Positions 42,285 through 50,626 of a DNA stretch of 64,000 nt are shown piece after piece. Source of the stretch: Inquilinus limosus (lineage in GTDB: Bacteria > Pseudomonadota > Alphaproteobacteria > DSM-16000 > Inquilinaceae); assembly GCF_002195995.1 (NCBI RefSeq), contig NZ_NHON01000010.1, positions 227 to 64,226 of the forward strand, in the 5' to 3' direction. The first letter of the stretch is position 1; each line of letters starts with the position of its first letter. The notes under the pieces are model-generated. The model was not told where the DNA came from. It saw only the letters and a list, made by a program, of their open reading frames with translations, and ran no database searches. The position numbers and the translations under genes are program-made.

Positions 42285-42859
42285 GATGCGGCCCCCTCCA
42301 GGGCGGCGAAATAGCGGTCCAGAAAGGCGGCGTCGCCGACCCGGCCGGTCTCGTCCAGCCAGTAATCGGCGACGATCGACGGCGACAGGGAGTCGATCGC
42401 CAGCAGCGCCGCCCGCAGGGCGGCGAGCTGCGCCGGTTCGGGGCCGGAGGCCTCGAACCAGACGCGGGCGACGAGGTCGCCCTTGGGCTCGACCTTGACG
42501 AAGCAGGACCGCCCGAAGCCGAAGCAGACGGCGTCCTCCTCGTAGGAGCCGAGGGGATCGCGCCCCGCGTCCCTGGCCATCGCGCTGCCGATGGCGGCGT
42601 AGAATCGGCGGACGCGCGGCATCAGCGGCTCGAGCGCCGCGACCACCGCGGCGAGCTGAAGGCCGGCGGCGGCGAAGTCGGTCTTGGGCGGCTGGATCAC
42701 ATGCATGTCGGTCCAGCCCTGGCCGTCCGGCGCGCGATTCCGCTCGTCGGCCTCGGTGGCACGGGCCATGTCGTTCTGTGCCTCGTCCTCGGCCGCGGCC
42801 GGATAGAGGTTGCGCATGCCCCAGTCATCCTCGTGGATGTGGATCAGCCCGTCGGTCAT
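42281..42859 (-). CDS. 192-residue protein in the Hen1-Pnkp cassette, function unknown
   Basis: A 192-residue cytoplasmic protein, MTDGLIHIHEDDWGMRNLYP to RYFAALEGAAS. The N-terminal HIHEDDWGMRNLYP stretch is distinctive and may bind metal or RNA. Later parts (RRFYAAIGSAMARDAGRDPL, CFGFGRSCFVKVEPKGDLVA, IVADYWLDETGRVGD) look like a compact alpha/beta domain. It carries no ligase KxxG motif, so it is not the separate Rnl ligase known from Pnkp1-type cassettes. It overlaps hen1 by 4 nt upstream and pnkp by 4 nt downstream, which argues that it works in the same repair pathway. No function is claimed. Confidence 0.8.
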   Translation of the reverse strand: MTDGLIHIHEDDWGMRNLYPAAAEDEAQNDMARATEADERNRAPDGQGWTDMHVIQPPKTDFAAAGLQLAAVVAALEPLMPRVRRFYAAIGSAMARDAGRDPLGSYEEDAVCFGFGRSCFVKVEPKGDLVARVWFEASGPEPAQLAALRAALLAIDSLSPSIVADYWLDETGRVGDAAFLDRYFAALEGAAS

Positions 42860-44244
42860 GCGGTCCTCGTGAACACGGCCATCTGGCTCGGCGCGCCATG
42901 CTCGGCATCGGCGGGGCCGATGTCGTCCATCTCCACGGCATAGCCATGGGCATCGGCGACCGCGGCGGCCCAGGCGCGGAACTCGGCGCGGCTCCATTCG
43001 AAGCGATGGTCGGCGTGGCGGAAGGCGCCGGCGCTGAGCGTCGGGAACAGCACGTTGTAATCGGCATTCGGCGTGGTCACGACCACCAGCCGGGGCCGGG
43101 CCTCGCCGAACACCACCCGGGCCAGCGCCGGCAGCCGGTCGGGGTCGAGATGCTCGATCACCTCCACCAAGGCGGCCGCGTCGGCCTCGGCCCAGCGGCG
43201 GTCGCGGTAGGTCAGGGCGCCATGCAGCAGCGTGACCCGGCCCTCGGGCGGGCCGCCGGGCAAGCCCAACTTGAGCCGGCGCTGCGCTCGCTCCAGGTCG
43301 CGCGACGAGGCGTCGACGCCGATCAGCCGGTGGACCCAGCGCTCCCGTGCCAACAGGGACAGGAGCTTGCCCTCGCCGCAGCCGAGATCGGCGATGACCT
43401 TGGCACCGTTCGTTCGCAGCGTCGCGGCCACCGTCGCCAGCCTCTGGTCGTGCAGCCGGATCGGCGCCTCCAGCGCCTCCTCGCGGCTGGCGGCGCCCTC
43501 CGGGCCGGTCTCCGCGGACGCGTCTTCCTCCGGCACCAGCCGGGCCAGGGCCTGGCGGGCGAGGGTCCGTTGGTGGACCAGGTAGCGCCGGACGATCAGC
43601 TCCTGCGCCGGATGGCCGCCCAGCCAGCCCTCGCCGCGGGCCAGCAGCTTCGCCACCTCGTCCTCGCCGACCCAATAGTGCTTGTCGTCGTCCAGCACCG
43701 GGATCAGCACATAGAGGTGGTTCAGCAGCGCGCTCAGCCGCTCGGTGCCGGACAGGGTCAGGGTGACGTAGCGCGGGCTGGGCGCGCCGCCGGGGCCCGG
43801 GACGGGCTCGACTCGCACCGTCCAGCCCAGCGGCTCGAACAACTGGCGCACCAGCGCCTCGCCGCCGCGCACGGGCAGGGGGCTGACCCGCGCCTCCAGC
43901 GGCATCGGGGCGGCGGCCAACTCCGGCCGGTCCTTCGAGATGCCGGTCATCGCCGTCTTGACGCTGCGAATCAGCGCCACCGAAAGGAAGGAGGAGGCGG
44001 CGTAAGGGCGGTCGTTGACATACTGGTCGACCATGCCCTCGGCCGAGCCGCGGCCACGCACCAGCCCGACCGGATCGATCTGCAGCAATAGCACGGCCTC
44101 GCAACGCTCCGGCGTGGCTTCCGGGTAGAACAGGCAGACCTTGCCGAAGGACAGCTCGGTCTCGTGCACCCGGTCCGGATGCTTGTGCAGCAGGAAGCCG
44201 AGATCGGTCGCGGGGCTATGGGTCGTGGCAATCGAAAGATACAT
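42856..44244 (-). CDS. hen1: 3'-terminal RNA ribose 2'-O-methyltransferase Hen1
   Basis: A 462-residue bacterial Hen1. The N-terminal half (YLSIATTHSPATDLGFLLHK, then HPDRVHETELSFGKVCLFYP, and LYVLIPVLDDDKHYWVGEDE) is the Hen1-L domain that associates with the Pnkp ligase part. The C-terminal half is a SAM methyltransferase: KVIADLGCGEGKLLSLLARE (about residues 283-302) and the metal site ALVEVIEHLDPDRLPALARV (about 362-382), whose Glu-x-x-Glu-His pattern is specific to Hen1. It methylates the 2'-OH at the break so the repaired RNA resists re-cleavage. First gene of the cassette; its stop overlaps the next start. Confidence 0.95.
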   Translation of the reverse strand: MYLSIATTHSPATDLGFLLHKHPDRVHETELSFGKVCLFYPEATPERCEAVLLLQIDPVGLVRGRGSAEGMVDQYVNDRPYAASSFLSVALIRSVKTAMTGISKDRPELAAAPMPLEARVSPLPVRGGEALVRQLFEPLGWTVRVEPVPGPGGAPSPRYVTLTLSGTERLSALLNHLYVLIPVLDDDKHYWVGEDEVAKLLARGEGWLGGHPAQELIVRRYLVHQRTLARQALARLVPEEDASAETGPEGAASREEALEAPIRLHDQRLATVAATLRTNGAKVIADLGCGEGKLLSLLARERWVHRLIGVDASSRDLERAQRRLKLGLPGGPPEGRVTLLHGALTYRDRRWAEADAAALVEVIEHLDPDRLPALARVVFGEARPRLVVVTTPNADYNVLFPTLSAGAFRHADHRFEWSRAEFRAWAAAVADAHGYAVEMDDIGPADAEHGAPSQMAVFTRTA

Positions 44245-44287
44245 CAGGCCTCTGTAGCCGAACGCCCGGTCGCGGGGAAGGCCAGCC

Positions 44288-45028
44288 CTAGCGAAGCGCC
44301 GCGGCGAAGGCGGTGGCGGGGACCGCGAAGTTCAGGGTCAGCCGGTCGGTCGAGCCGGCGACGGCGATGCCCACCACCTGCCATTGCCCGTCCCGCAGCG
44401 CCAGCAGCGGGCTGCCGCTGGTGCCGCGCGTGCCGTTGCAGTCATGGATCAGCACCGGTCCCTTGGTGGTGCGGTCGGTGCCCAGCACCATGCAGGCGGT
44501 GTCGGCGGTGATGATCTGCGCCTTGTCCTGGCTGTAGCCGCCCAGCACCACCGCCGTGCCGGGGGGCGGCACCGACTGCGAGACCGACAGCGGCGGCGCC
44601 TGCGGCGGGGCGTCGTCGGCCAGCTCCAGGATCGCCCAATCCGCCGCATAGCCCTCCCGCGGCTTCTGCGGATCGTAGGTGTCGGCGTGGATCACGTCGG
44701 TCACCAGGCTGTGCTCGATGAACTCGCCGCGCTCATAGCCGAACAGCACATGCAGCGAGGAGGCGGAGAGAAAGCGCTGCGTCCGCGGGTTGAACAGGCA
44801 ATGCGCCGCGGTCAGCACGCGGCGGGGGCCGATCAGCGCGCCGGTGCAGCGGCCGCCGATGCCGGTCTGCACCTTGGCCAGGCTGCGCCAGGGCGCGGCC
44901 GTGCCGTCCACCGCCACGCGCCGGTCGTCGGGGCCCAGCCCGGGCAGCAGCAGCGGCGCGGCCGCCGAGGCCGCGACGGCGGAGAGGGCGAGGAGCGCGC
45001 CCGCAAGCAGAGCTGATCTGAGCCGCAT
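44288..45028 (-). CDS. Trypsin-like serine protease, exported
   Basis: A 246-residue S1-family protease. MRLRSALLAGALLALSAVAA is a signal peptide (cleaved near ASA-AAP). The catalytic triad is visible: His in VLTAAHCLFNPRT (about residue 73), Asp in YAADWAILELADD (about 127) and Ser in CNGTRGTSGSPLLALRDGQW (about 198). Cysteine pairs (GGRCTGAL/AHCLF and ACMVL/HDCNG) suggest disulfides, fitting periplasmic or extracellular action. I start at ATG 45028; longer upstream frames cover the terminator region. It stands 43 nt from the hen1 start and may be cotranscribed with hen1 by read-through, but there is no sign of shared function. Confidence 0.88.
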   Translation of the reverse strand: MRLRSALLAGALLALSAVAASAAAPLLLPGLGPDDRRVAVDGTAAPWRSLAKVQTGIGGRCTGALIGPRRVLTAAHCLFNPRTQRFLSASSLHVLFGYERGEFIEHSLVTDVIHADTYDPQKPREGYAADWAILELADDAPPQAPPLSVSQSVPPPGTAVVLGGYSQDKAQIITADTACMVLGTDRTTKGPVLIHDCNGTRGTSGSPLLALRDGQWQVVGIAVAGSTDRLTLNFAVPATAFAAALR

Positions 45029-45145
45029 CCCTGGTCCGCCTCTCCCGGTCCGCGCCGGATTCACGGCCGGACTCGCGGAGCGAGTATCGCCGCCGCGTCG
45101 GCCCCGGCCAAGCCGCGCGTATCGCCGCGGCATGGTGCGGGCAAA

Positions 45146-45179
45146 GAAAGACCCCACCCCGCAGGCGCGGGGTGGGGTC
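45146..45179 (-). terminator. Intrinsic terminator of the large RTX gene
   Basis: On the minus strand GACCCCACCCCGC and GCGGGGTGGGGTC form a perfect 13-bp stem with a 4-nt loop, followed by TTTCTTT. It starts 15 nt after the RTX stop at 45194. Confidence 0.93.
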
Positions 45180-45193
45180 GTCCGTTCAAGGCC

Positions 45194-47221
45194 TCAGAGC
45201 ACGAAGTCGCTGGCGGTCAGCGCGTGATCCGAGAGGACGGCGATGGCGATGTCCGGGTTCTTGTCCCCGTTGGTGTCGCCATAGACCATCTGGTAGCCAT
45301 TGGCCAAGGCCACCACCCGCAGTTCGCCCGCCACGCCGGTGAAGGCGCCGGTGCCGAAGGTGAAGGCGCCGCCCGAGCCGTTGGCGTCGATCGCGGACAG
45401 GTCGATGTGGTCGCCGGTCGAGAAGTCCTCGATCGTGTCGCGGCCGGACGAGGCCACCGTGCTGTCGCCGACGGCGGCGTAGACGAAGCTGTCGTTGCCG
45501 GCGCCACCCTTCAGCGTGTCGGCCCCGGTGCCACCGGTGAGGACGTCGTCGCCGCCATTGCCCCAGAGCCGGTTGTTGCCGGCATCGCCGGTCAGGCTGT
45601 CGATGAAATTCGAGCCGTAGAGCTGCTCGATATTGTCCAGCGTGTCGCCGGTGGCGTCACCGCCGGAGGCGGTGTCGGCCAGCAGATTGACGGTCACGCC
45701 GGCCGCGCTGTTGATGTAGTAGGCGGTGTCGGTGCCGAGCCCACCGTCGATATGATCGGCCCCATCGCCCCCGTTGAGGATGTCGTTGCCGTCATTGCCG
45801 TTGATGGTGTCGGTGCCGGCGCCGCCCGAGATGGTGTCGTCCCCGGCGCCGCCGTTCAGCGTGTCGGTCCCGGCGCCGCCGTCGATCGAATCGTTGTTGG
45901 CCCCGCCATTGGCGATGTCGTCGCCGTCGCCGCCGACGAGCCGGTCATTGCCGTCGCCGCCGTCGAGGTTGTCGTTGCCCGCCTCACCCGACAGCGAATC
46001 GTCGCCGGCATTGCCGACGAGCGTGTCGTTGCCGAGCTCGCCGCCGAGGATGTTGCGGCCGGCGTCGCCGGTCAGGTTGTCGTCGAAGCTGGACCCGTAC
46101 AGGTTCTCGATGCTGGTCAGCACGTCGCCGGCGGCGTCGCCGCCGCTGTTGACGCCGGTCGCAAGGTTGACCGTGACCCCCGAGGCCGAGCCCTGGTAGT
46201 TGGCGAAGTCGGACCCCGCGCCGCCGTCGATATTGTCGGCGCCGCCGCCGCCACGGATCGTGTCGTCGCCGTCGAGGCCCAGGATCGTGTTGGCCCCGGC
46301 ACTGCCGTACAGATGGTCGATGAAGGCGGTTCCGGTCAGGTTGCTGATGCCGTTCAGCGTGTCGCCCTCGGCGTCGCCGCCGCTGCCGGTGCCGGCCGTC
46401 AGGTCGACGGTGACGCCCGCGCCGGAGCCGGAATAATCGGCCGTGTCGACGCCGCCGCCCCCGGTGAGGGCGTCCGCCCCCGCGCCGCCGATGAGGGTGT
46501 CGTTGCCGGCCGACCCGGTGAGGGTGTCGTCTCCGGCCGTGCCGATCACACGTTCGACACCGGTCAGGGTGTCGCCCTGGGCGTCGCCGCCCGTGCCGGT
46601 GCCGGTGGTCAGGTTCACGGTCACGGGCGTGGCGGAACCGGAATAATCCGCCGTGTCGATGCCGGCGCCGCCCTGCAGAGAATCGGCACCGCCGCCGCCG
46701 ACGAGGGTATCGTCCCCATCGCCGCCGAGGAGGATGTCGTTGCCGCCCTGGCCGTCGAGGGTGTCGTCGCCGGCCTGGCCATTCAGGGTGTTGGCCGCGG
46801 CGCTGCCGCTGAGGTTGTCGCCGCCGGTGTTGGAGCCGATCAGGTTGACGATGCCGACCAGGTAATCGCCCTGGGCGTCGCCGCCGAAGCCCTGCGAGGC
46901 GCCGGTGAGCTGGACGTTGATGCCGAGGATCGGCAGGGTCAGGTCGAGGATCACCGACAGGTCGATGGTCACGCCGTCGACGGATGTGGTGTAGTCCGCC
47001 GCATCGACGCCGGAAAGGGTGATGACGCCGGCGGCGTTCAGCAGGCCGCCGATGATCACGTCCGCCCCGGCGCCGCCGCGGATGACGTCGTCGCCGGACC
47101 AGCCGATGGCGATATCATCCCCGCCCAACGCGTCGATGAAGTCGTTTCCGATGGCTTGGACGGGACCGATGAGAAGGTTCGGCAGGATTTCGGCGCCATT
47201 GGAGCCGGTAAAAGTGGCCAT
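45194..47221 (-). CDS. Large RTX calcium-binding exoprotein
   Basis: A 675-residue repetitive protein. After an N-terminal segment ([20 protein letters not shown]) come four or five cassettes, each with an [19 protein letters not shown] strand unit and RTX nonapeptides such as [20 protein letters not shown]. Calcium would fold the repeats outside the cell. The last 100 residues ([20 protein letters not shown] to LTASDFVL) are the serralysin-type C-terminal module with the type I secretion signal. No protease or lipase domain is present. GAGGATATTC lies before the ATG at 47221. The C-terminal module is shared with the RTX protein at 20332-21309. Type I secretion genes must lie elsewhere. Confidence 0.88.
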   Translation of the reverse strand: MATFTGSNGAEILPNLLIGPVQAIGNDFIDALGGDDIAIGWSGDDVIRGGAGADVIIGGLLNAAGVITLSGVDAADYTTSVDGVTIDLSVILDLTLPILGINVQLTGASQGFGGDAQGDYLVGIVNLIGSNTGGDNLSGSAAANTLNGQAGDDTLDGQGGNDILLGGDGDDTLVGGGGADSLQGGAGIDTADYSGSATPVTVNLTTGTGTGGDAQGDTLTGVERVIGTAGDDTLTGSAGNDTLIGGAGADALTGGGGVDTADYSGSGAGVTVDLTAGTGSGGDAEGDTLNGISNLTGTAFIDHLYGSAGANTILGLDGDDTIRGGGGADNIDGGAGSDFANYQGSASGVTVNLATGVNSGGDAAGDVLTSIENLYGSSFDDNLTGDAGRNILGGELGNDTLVGNAGDDSLSGEAGNDNLDGGDGNDRLVGGDGDDIANGGANNDSIDGGAGTDTLNGGAGDDTISGGAGTDTINGNDGNDILNGGDGADHIDGGLGTDTAYYINSAAGVTVNLLADTASGGDATGDTLDNIEQLYGSNFIDSLTGDAGNNRLWGNGGDDVLTGGTGADTLKGGAGNDSFVYAAVGDSTVASSGRDTIEDFSTGDHIDLSAIDANGSGGAFTFGTGAFTGVAGELRVVALANGYQMVYGDTNGDKNPDIAIAVLSDHALTASDFVL

Positions 47222-47666
47222 GAATATCCTCGCCAATATGACAAGCGCCCGATATGAATAAGGGCTCCCTAGTTGGTCATTTCTTCCCAAAACGTTCAAC
47301 AAAAATGCGATCGACGGATATGCTTGTCACAATTGGTCCTGCAATTCGTGATATGAGGAGAATTTGCATATAATGTTATTCGATTCGATATCTTGCCTCT
47401 GGTTATGTCGTACAAAAGCATTTGATAGAGATGGAACTTTGTCCCTACAGTAATCGGCGAGCGAGGCGGGCCGGTGCGGCCGCCGATTTGATGCGCTCAT
47501 CTGGGGTGGACGGGCGCGCTTCTCGAAAGCGTCACATTAACTCTGCGGCGCGGTCTGCCGCAGGGGCGGCTTCTTCGGGAACGATGGGATCGCTGCATGC
47601 GTTTTTCCGTCACCGAATCGATCGGACGCGGCCCCAGGCCGTGTCCCGAACCAGGGAGAGATCGCC
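47222..47666. other. AT-rich intergenic region; promoters only
   Basis: This 445-nt gap separates the RTX gene and a divergent small gene. The part from about 47230 to 47420 is far less GC-rich than its surroundings and has a perfect TATAAT at 47369-47374, likely promoter sequence. A plus-strand frame here (47422-47970) has a composition unlike a real protein and overlaps the 47667 gene in another frame, so I do not call it. Confidence 0.5.
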
Positions 47667-47897
47667 ATGGATCGCGACTTCACACGCCAGATGGCGCGGG
47701 CCAAGCAGTCGGCAAAGGCGACCAGCCGGGCACAGCGGGCCTTCCGCCATGACGACCCGGCGGCCCCGACCGGCATCACTGGCGCGGCCTATATCGCCGA
47801 GAAGCGCCGCGCGCTGCGCATCGCGATGGCGGAGGCCGCGGCCTTCGACCAGATGGTGGACCCGGTGGTGCGTGAGCTGGCGCCGCGGCGCCGCTAG
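47667..47897 (+). CDS. Small basic protein of unknown function
   Basis: A 76-residue cytoplasmic protein, MDRDFTRQMARAKQSAKATS to VVRELAPRRR. It is highly charged, mostly helical and rich in Ala, Arg and Lys. There is no signal peptide, membrane segment or known motif. A good ribosome site (AGGGAGAG) lies before the ATG. Its stop is 9 nt from the convergent IclR stop. Reality is supported by the ribosome site and composition; function is unknown. Confidence 0.55.
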   Translation: MDRDFTRQMARAKQSAKATSRAQRAFRHDDPAAPTGITGAAYIAEKRRALRIAMAEAAAFDQMVDPVVRELAPRRR

Positions 47898-47906
47898 CTC
47901 AGGGCG

Positions 47907-48701
47907 TCAGGCCGTCCAGCCCAGCAACCGCTCGATCCGGCTCGCCGCCTCCTGCACCGCGACGCTGTAGGTGCGCTCGCGCTCGCGCGCCTTCTGCTCA
48001 GGCAGCACGACGCTGATCGTGGCCTCGCAATCGCCGCTTGGCGTGCAGATCGGCGCGGCGATGCAGGCGACGGCGAAGTCGGATTCGCTCAGCTGGATCG
48101 CCAGCTTCTCGGCCAGTGCGGTCTCGCCGATCCGGCACAGCAGCTCCGGGTCGGTCTCGGCCATGCCGGTGGGCGAGGGCTGGGCGGCGCGGCGCATCAA
48201 CTCGACCCGCTCGGCCCAGGGCAGGTGGCCGATCAAGAGGCGGCCGGACGCGGTCCAGTTCAGCGGCACCCGGGTGCCGACCTTGGACGAGACGCGGAAA
48301 TGCCCGGCCGGCTCGGCCATCGCCAGCACCACCATATGGCCCTCGTCGCGGCCGCAGACCTGCACGGTCTCGCCCAGCAGGCGGCTCAGCTCCCGCATCT
48401 CCTGCGACGCGGTCTCCAAGAGGTTCAGGCTGCGGCCATAGGCCAGGCCGTAATGGTAGAGGCGGGGGCCGAACCACAAGAGGCCGTCGCCGTCGCGCGA
48501 CAGCAGGTCCTGGCGCAGCAGCGAATCGACCACGCCGTAGATCGTCGACATCGGCGCGCCCAGCGCCTTCGATACGTCATAGGCGGTGAGGGGGCGGCCC
48601 GCGGCCAGCAGGTGGTCGCAGATCTGCACCGCGCGCTCGATGCCGCTGACCCGGCTGCGCTCGCTCACCCTCTCGGCCTTGGCCGCCGCTGCTTCCGCCA
48701 T
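47907..48701 (-). CDS. IclR-family transcriptional regulator
   Basis: A 264-residue IclR regulator. The winged helix is GIERAVQICDHLLAAGRPLT, then AYDVSKALGAPMSTIYGVVD (about residues 20-60). The effector domain has SSKVGTRVPLNWTASGRLLI (about 138-157) and CIAAPICTPSGDCEATISVV near 215. The N-terminal 18 residues are charged and Ala-rich. It is divergent from the ABC-transporter/amidohydrolase operon, and the shared promoter carries a 42-bp cluster of TTCC/GGAA inverted repeats, so it very likely controls that operon in response to a pathway intermediate. Confidence 0.9.
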   Translation of the reverse strand: MAEAAAAKAERVSERSRVSGIERAVQICDHLLAAGRPLTAYDVSKALGAPMSTIYGVVDSLLRQDLLSRDGDGLLWFGPRLYHYGLAYGRSLNLLETASQEMRELSRLLGETVQVCGRDEGHMVVLAMAEPAGHFRVSSKVGTRVPLNWTASGRLLIGHLPWAERVELMRRAAQPSPTGMAETDPELLCRIGETALAEKLAIQLSESDFAVACIAAPICTPSGDCEATISVVLPEQKARERERTYSVAVQEAASRIERLLGWTA

Positions 48702-48858
48702 GATCCCATCCCGCCTGGCCCGGCCGCTGCTCCGGCCGAGTGGTATAGTCCTTATCGTTGCGAAGCTAGGCTTTGTCCCGCATTGCGGTCAATCGCCGAG
48801 CATTTCCGCCGTTCGGGTCCGATCGATGGGTTGACGTCCCGCCGCCGATCGCACTAGC

Positions 48859-48900
48859 GTATTCCGCAATGGAAGATGTTGCTTCCTAATAACGGAATAC
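48859..48900. promoter_or_regulatory. Nested inverted repeats, probable IclR operator
   Basis: GTATTCCG (48859-48866) and CGGAATAC (48893-48900) are perfect 8-bp arms. Inside them are TTCC-GCAAT-GGAA (48862-48874) and GGAAG-ATGTTG-CTTCC (48871-48886). The set is symmetric and lies 26 nt before the first binding-protein start. Confidence 0.65.
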
Positions 48901-48925
48901 TAGGGACTCAAGACAGGGGGTGTCA

Positions 48926-50461
48926 ATGCTGCGAACAACGCTGCGAATTCTGGGTGTGGTCGCGCTCGCGATCCTGCCGCTCTCCTCGGGCGCGATGGCC
49001 GCGCCGGCCAAGGGCGGGACGATCACCGTGGCCACGATCGGCGAGCCGCCGACGCTGGACCCGATGGTCAGCACGGCCGACCTGGTCGGCATCATCACCC
49101 AGCACATCTTCGAGACGCTCTTCACCTTCGATGCCGATTGGAACGTCACGCCGCTGGTCGCCGACGCGATGCCGGAGATCAGCGCCGACGGCCGCGTCTA
49201 CACCATCAAGATCCGCCAGGGCCTGACCTTCCACGACGGCTCGGCGCTGGACGCCGACGACGTCGTCGCCTCGCTGAAGCGCTGGACCGAGGTGGCGTCG
49301 CGCGGGAAGCTGGCCGCCGGCAATATCGAGGCGATCGAGAAGCTCGACGCCGCGACCATCAGGATCACGCTGAAGCAGCCCTTCGCGCCGCTGCTGGCGC
49401 TGCTGGCCTTCAACAACAGCGCCGCGGTGATCTTGCCGTCCGAGAAGATCGCGCCGGAGCTGAAGGACATCGTCGGCAGCGGCCCCTACATGCTGAAGGC
49501 GCGGGTGCCCGACCAGTACATCCAGCTGGTCCGCTTCGACGGCTACAAGCCGCGCGAGGGCGACCCGAACGGCTATGGCGGCGCCCGCAAGCAGTATCTC
49601 GACGAGATCCGCTTCACGCCGGTGTCGAACCCGAACACCCGGGTCGAGGGCGCGGTGGCCGGGCAGTACGACTACACCGACTCCCTGCCGGTCGAAGCCA
49701 TCGACAAGATCAAGGCCGGGGCGTCGGAGCCGATCATCCTCAAGCCCTTCGGCTGGCCGGTCTTCGTCATGAACACCAAGGAAGGCCTGCTCAGCGACCT
49801 GAAGCTGCGCAAGGCGGTGCAGCTGGCGCTGAACGAGGAGGACATGCTGGCCGCCGCCTTCGGCAGCACCGATTTCTACGCCCTCGACGGCGCCATGTAC
49901 CCAGAGGGCTATCCCTGGCGCTCCGAGGTCGGCACCGAAATCTACAACAAGGGCGATGCCGAAGGCGCGCAGAAGCTGCTCGAGGAAGCCGGCTATGACG
50001 GCCAGAAGCCGATCCGGATCCTGACCAGCCGGCAATACGAGTTCCACTACAAGATGGCGCTGGTGGCGGCGGAATACCTGAAGGCCGCCGGCTTCCAGGT
50101 CACCCTCGACGTCACCGACTGGGCGACGCTGACCCAGCGCCGCGCCGACCCGGCGCTGTGGGACATCTATATCAGCCACAGCCCGTTCCTGCCGGAGCCG
50201 GCGCTGATCGGCGCCCTGGCCAAGGGGTCGCCCGGCTGGTGGGACACGCCGGCCAAGGACAAGGCGGTCGGCGCCTTCAACCAAGCGCTGACGCAGGAGG
50301 AGCGGGTGAAGCTCTGGGCCGGCGTGCAGCAGGTGATGGCCGACGAGGTGCCGCTGATCAAGGTCGGCGACTTCAACGCCCTCTCGGCCAAGTCGAAGGC
50401 GCTGCAGGGCGTGACCCCGGCCCCCTGGCCGTATTTCTGGAACGCCTACGTGGAGAAGTGA
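48926..50461 (+). CDS. Peptide/nickel-type ABC transporter substrate-binding protein (first copy)
   Basis: A 511-residue periplasmic binding protein (family 5). Signal peptide MLRTTLRILGVVALAILPLS is followed by SGAMAA. The mature start KGGTITVATIGEPPTLDPMV, then HIFETLFTFDADWNVTPLVA and GLTFHDGSALDADDVVASLK, is typical of DppA/OppA-like proteins. It ends PYFWNAYVEK. ATG 48926 follows GGGGG. It is paralogous to the next gene over the full length, including RILTSRQYEFHYKMALVAAE and LKAAGFQVTLDVTDWATLTQ. Ligand unknown; the downstream amidohydrolase points to an N-acyl or peptide-like compound. Confidence 0.9.
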   Translation: MLRTTLRILGVVALAILPLSSGAMAAPAKGGTITVATIGEPPTLDPMVSTADLVGIITQHIFETLFTFDADWNVTPLVADAMPEISADGRVYTIKIRQGLTFHDGSALDADDVVASLKRWTEVASRGKLAAGNIEAIEKLDAATIRITLKQPFAPLLALLAFNNSAAVILPSEKIAPELKDIVGSGPYMLKARVPDQYIQLVRFDGYKPREGDPNGYGGARKQYLDEIRFTPVSNPNTRVEGAVAGQYDYTDSLPVEAIDKIKAGASEPIILKPFGWPVFVMNTKEGLLSDLKLRKAVQLALNEEDMLAAAFGSTDFYALDGAMYPEGYPWRSEVGTEIYNKGDAEGAQKLLEEAGYDGQKPIRILTSRQYEFHYKMALVAAEYLKAAGFQVTLDVTDWATLTQRRADPALWDIYISHSPFLPEPALIGALAKGSPGWWDTPAKDKAVGAFNQALTQEERVKLWAGVQQVMADEVPLIKVGDFNALSAKSKALQGVTPAPWPYFWNAYVEK

Positions 50462-50482
50462 CGGACGCCTGATGCCCTCACC

Positions 50483-50566
50483 GTCATTGCGAGCGCAGCG
50501 AAGCAATCCAGGGCCGTTTGCCTTGGCCCCTGGATTGCTTCGTCGGCTTCGCCTCCTCGCAATGAC
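50483..50566. repeat. Palindromic repeat, family B
   Basis: GTCATTGCGAGCGCAGCGAA plus GCAATCCAGG faces CCTGGATTGCTTCG and CTCCTCGCAATGAC. It sits between the two binding-protein genes of one operon and could tune their relative mRNA levels by blocking exonucleases. Copies at 14004-14085 and 60557-60642. Confidence 0.88.
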
Positions 50567-50626
50567 GGTGCGGGTGGCTCCTTCGCACTTCTTCCCGACC
50601 GCCATTGCCGCCGCTGAACGCAAGCC

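Noticed and set aside
39759-42314. An 851-codon open frame on the plus strand
   Set aside because: It is antisense to pnkp, which has complete kinase, phosphatase and ligase motifs.
47422-47970. A 182-codon frame on the plus strand
   Set aside because: It covers promoter DNA and overlaps the better-supported 47667-47897 gene in another frame; it ends inside the IclR gene.
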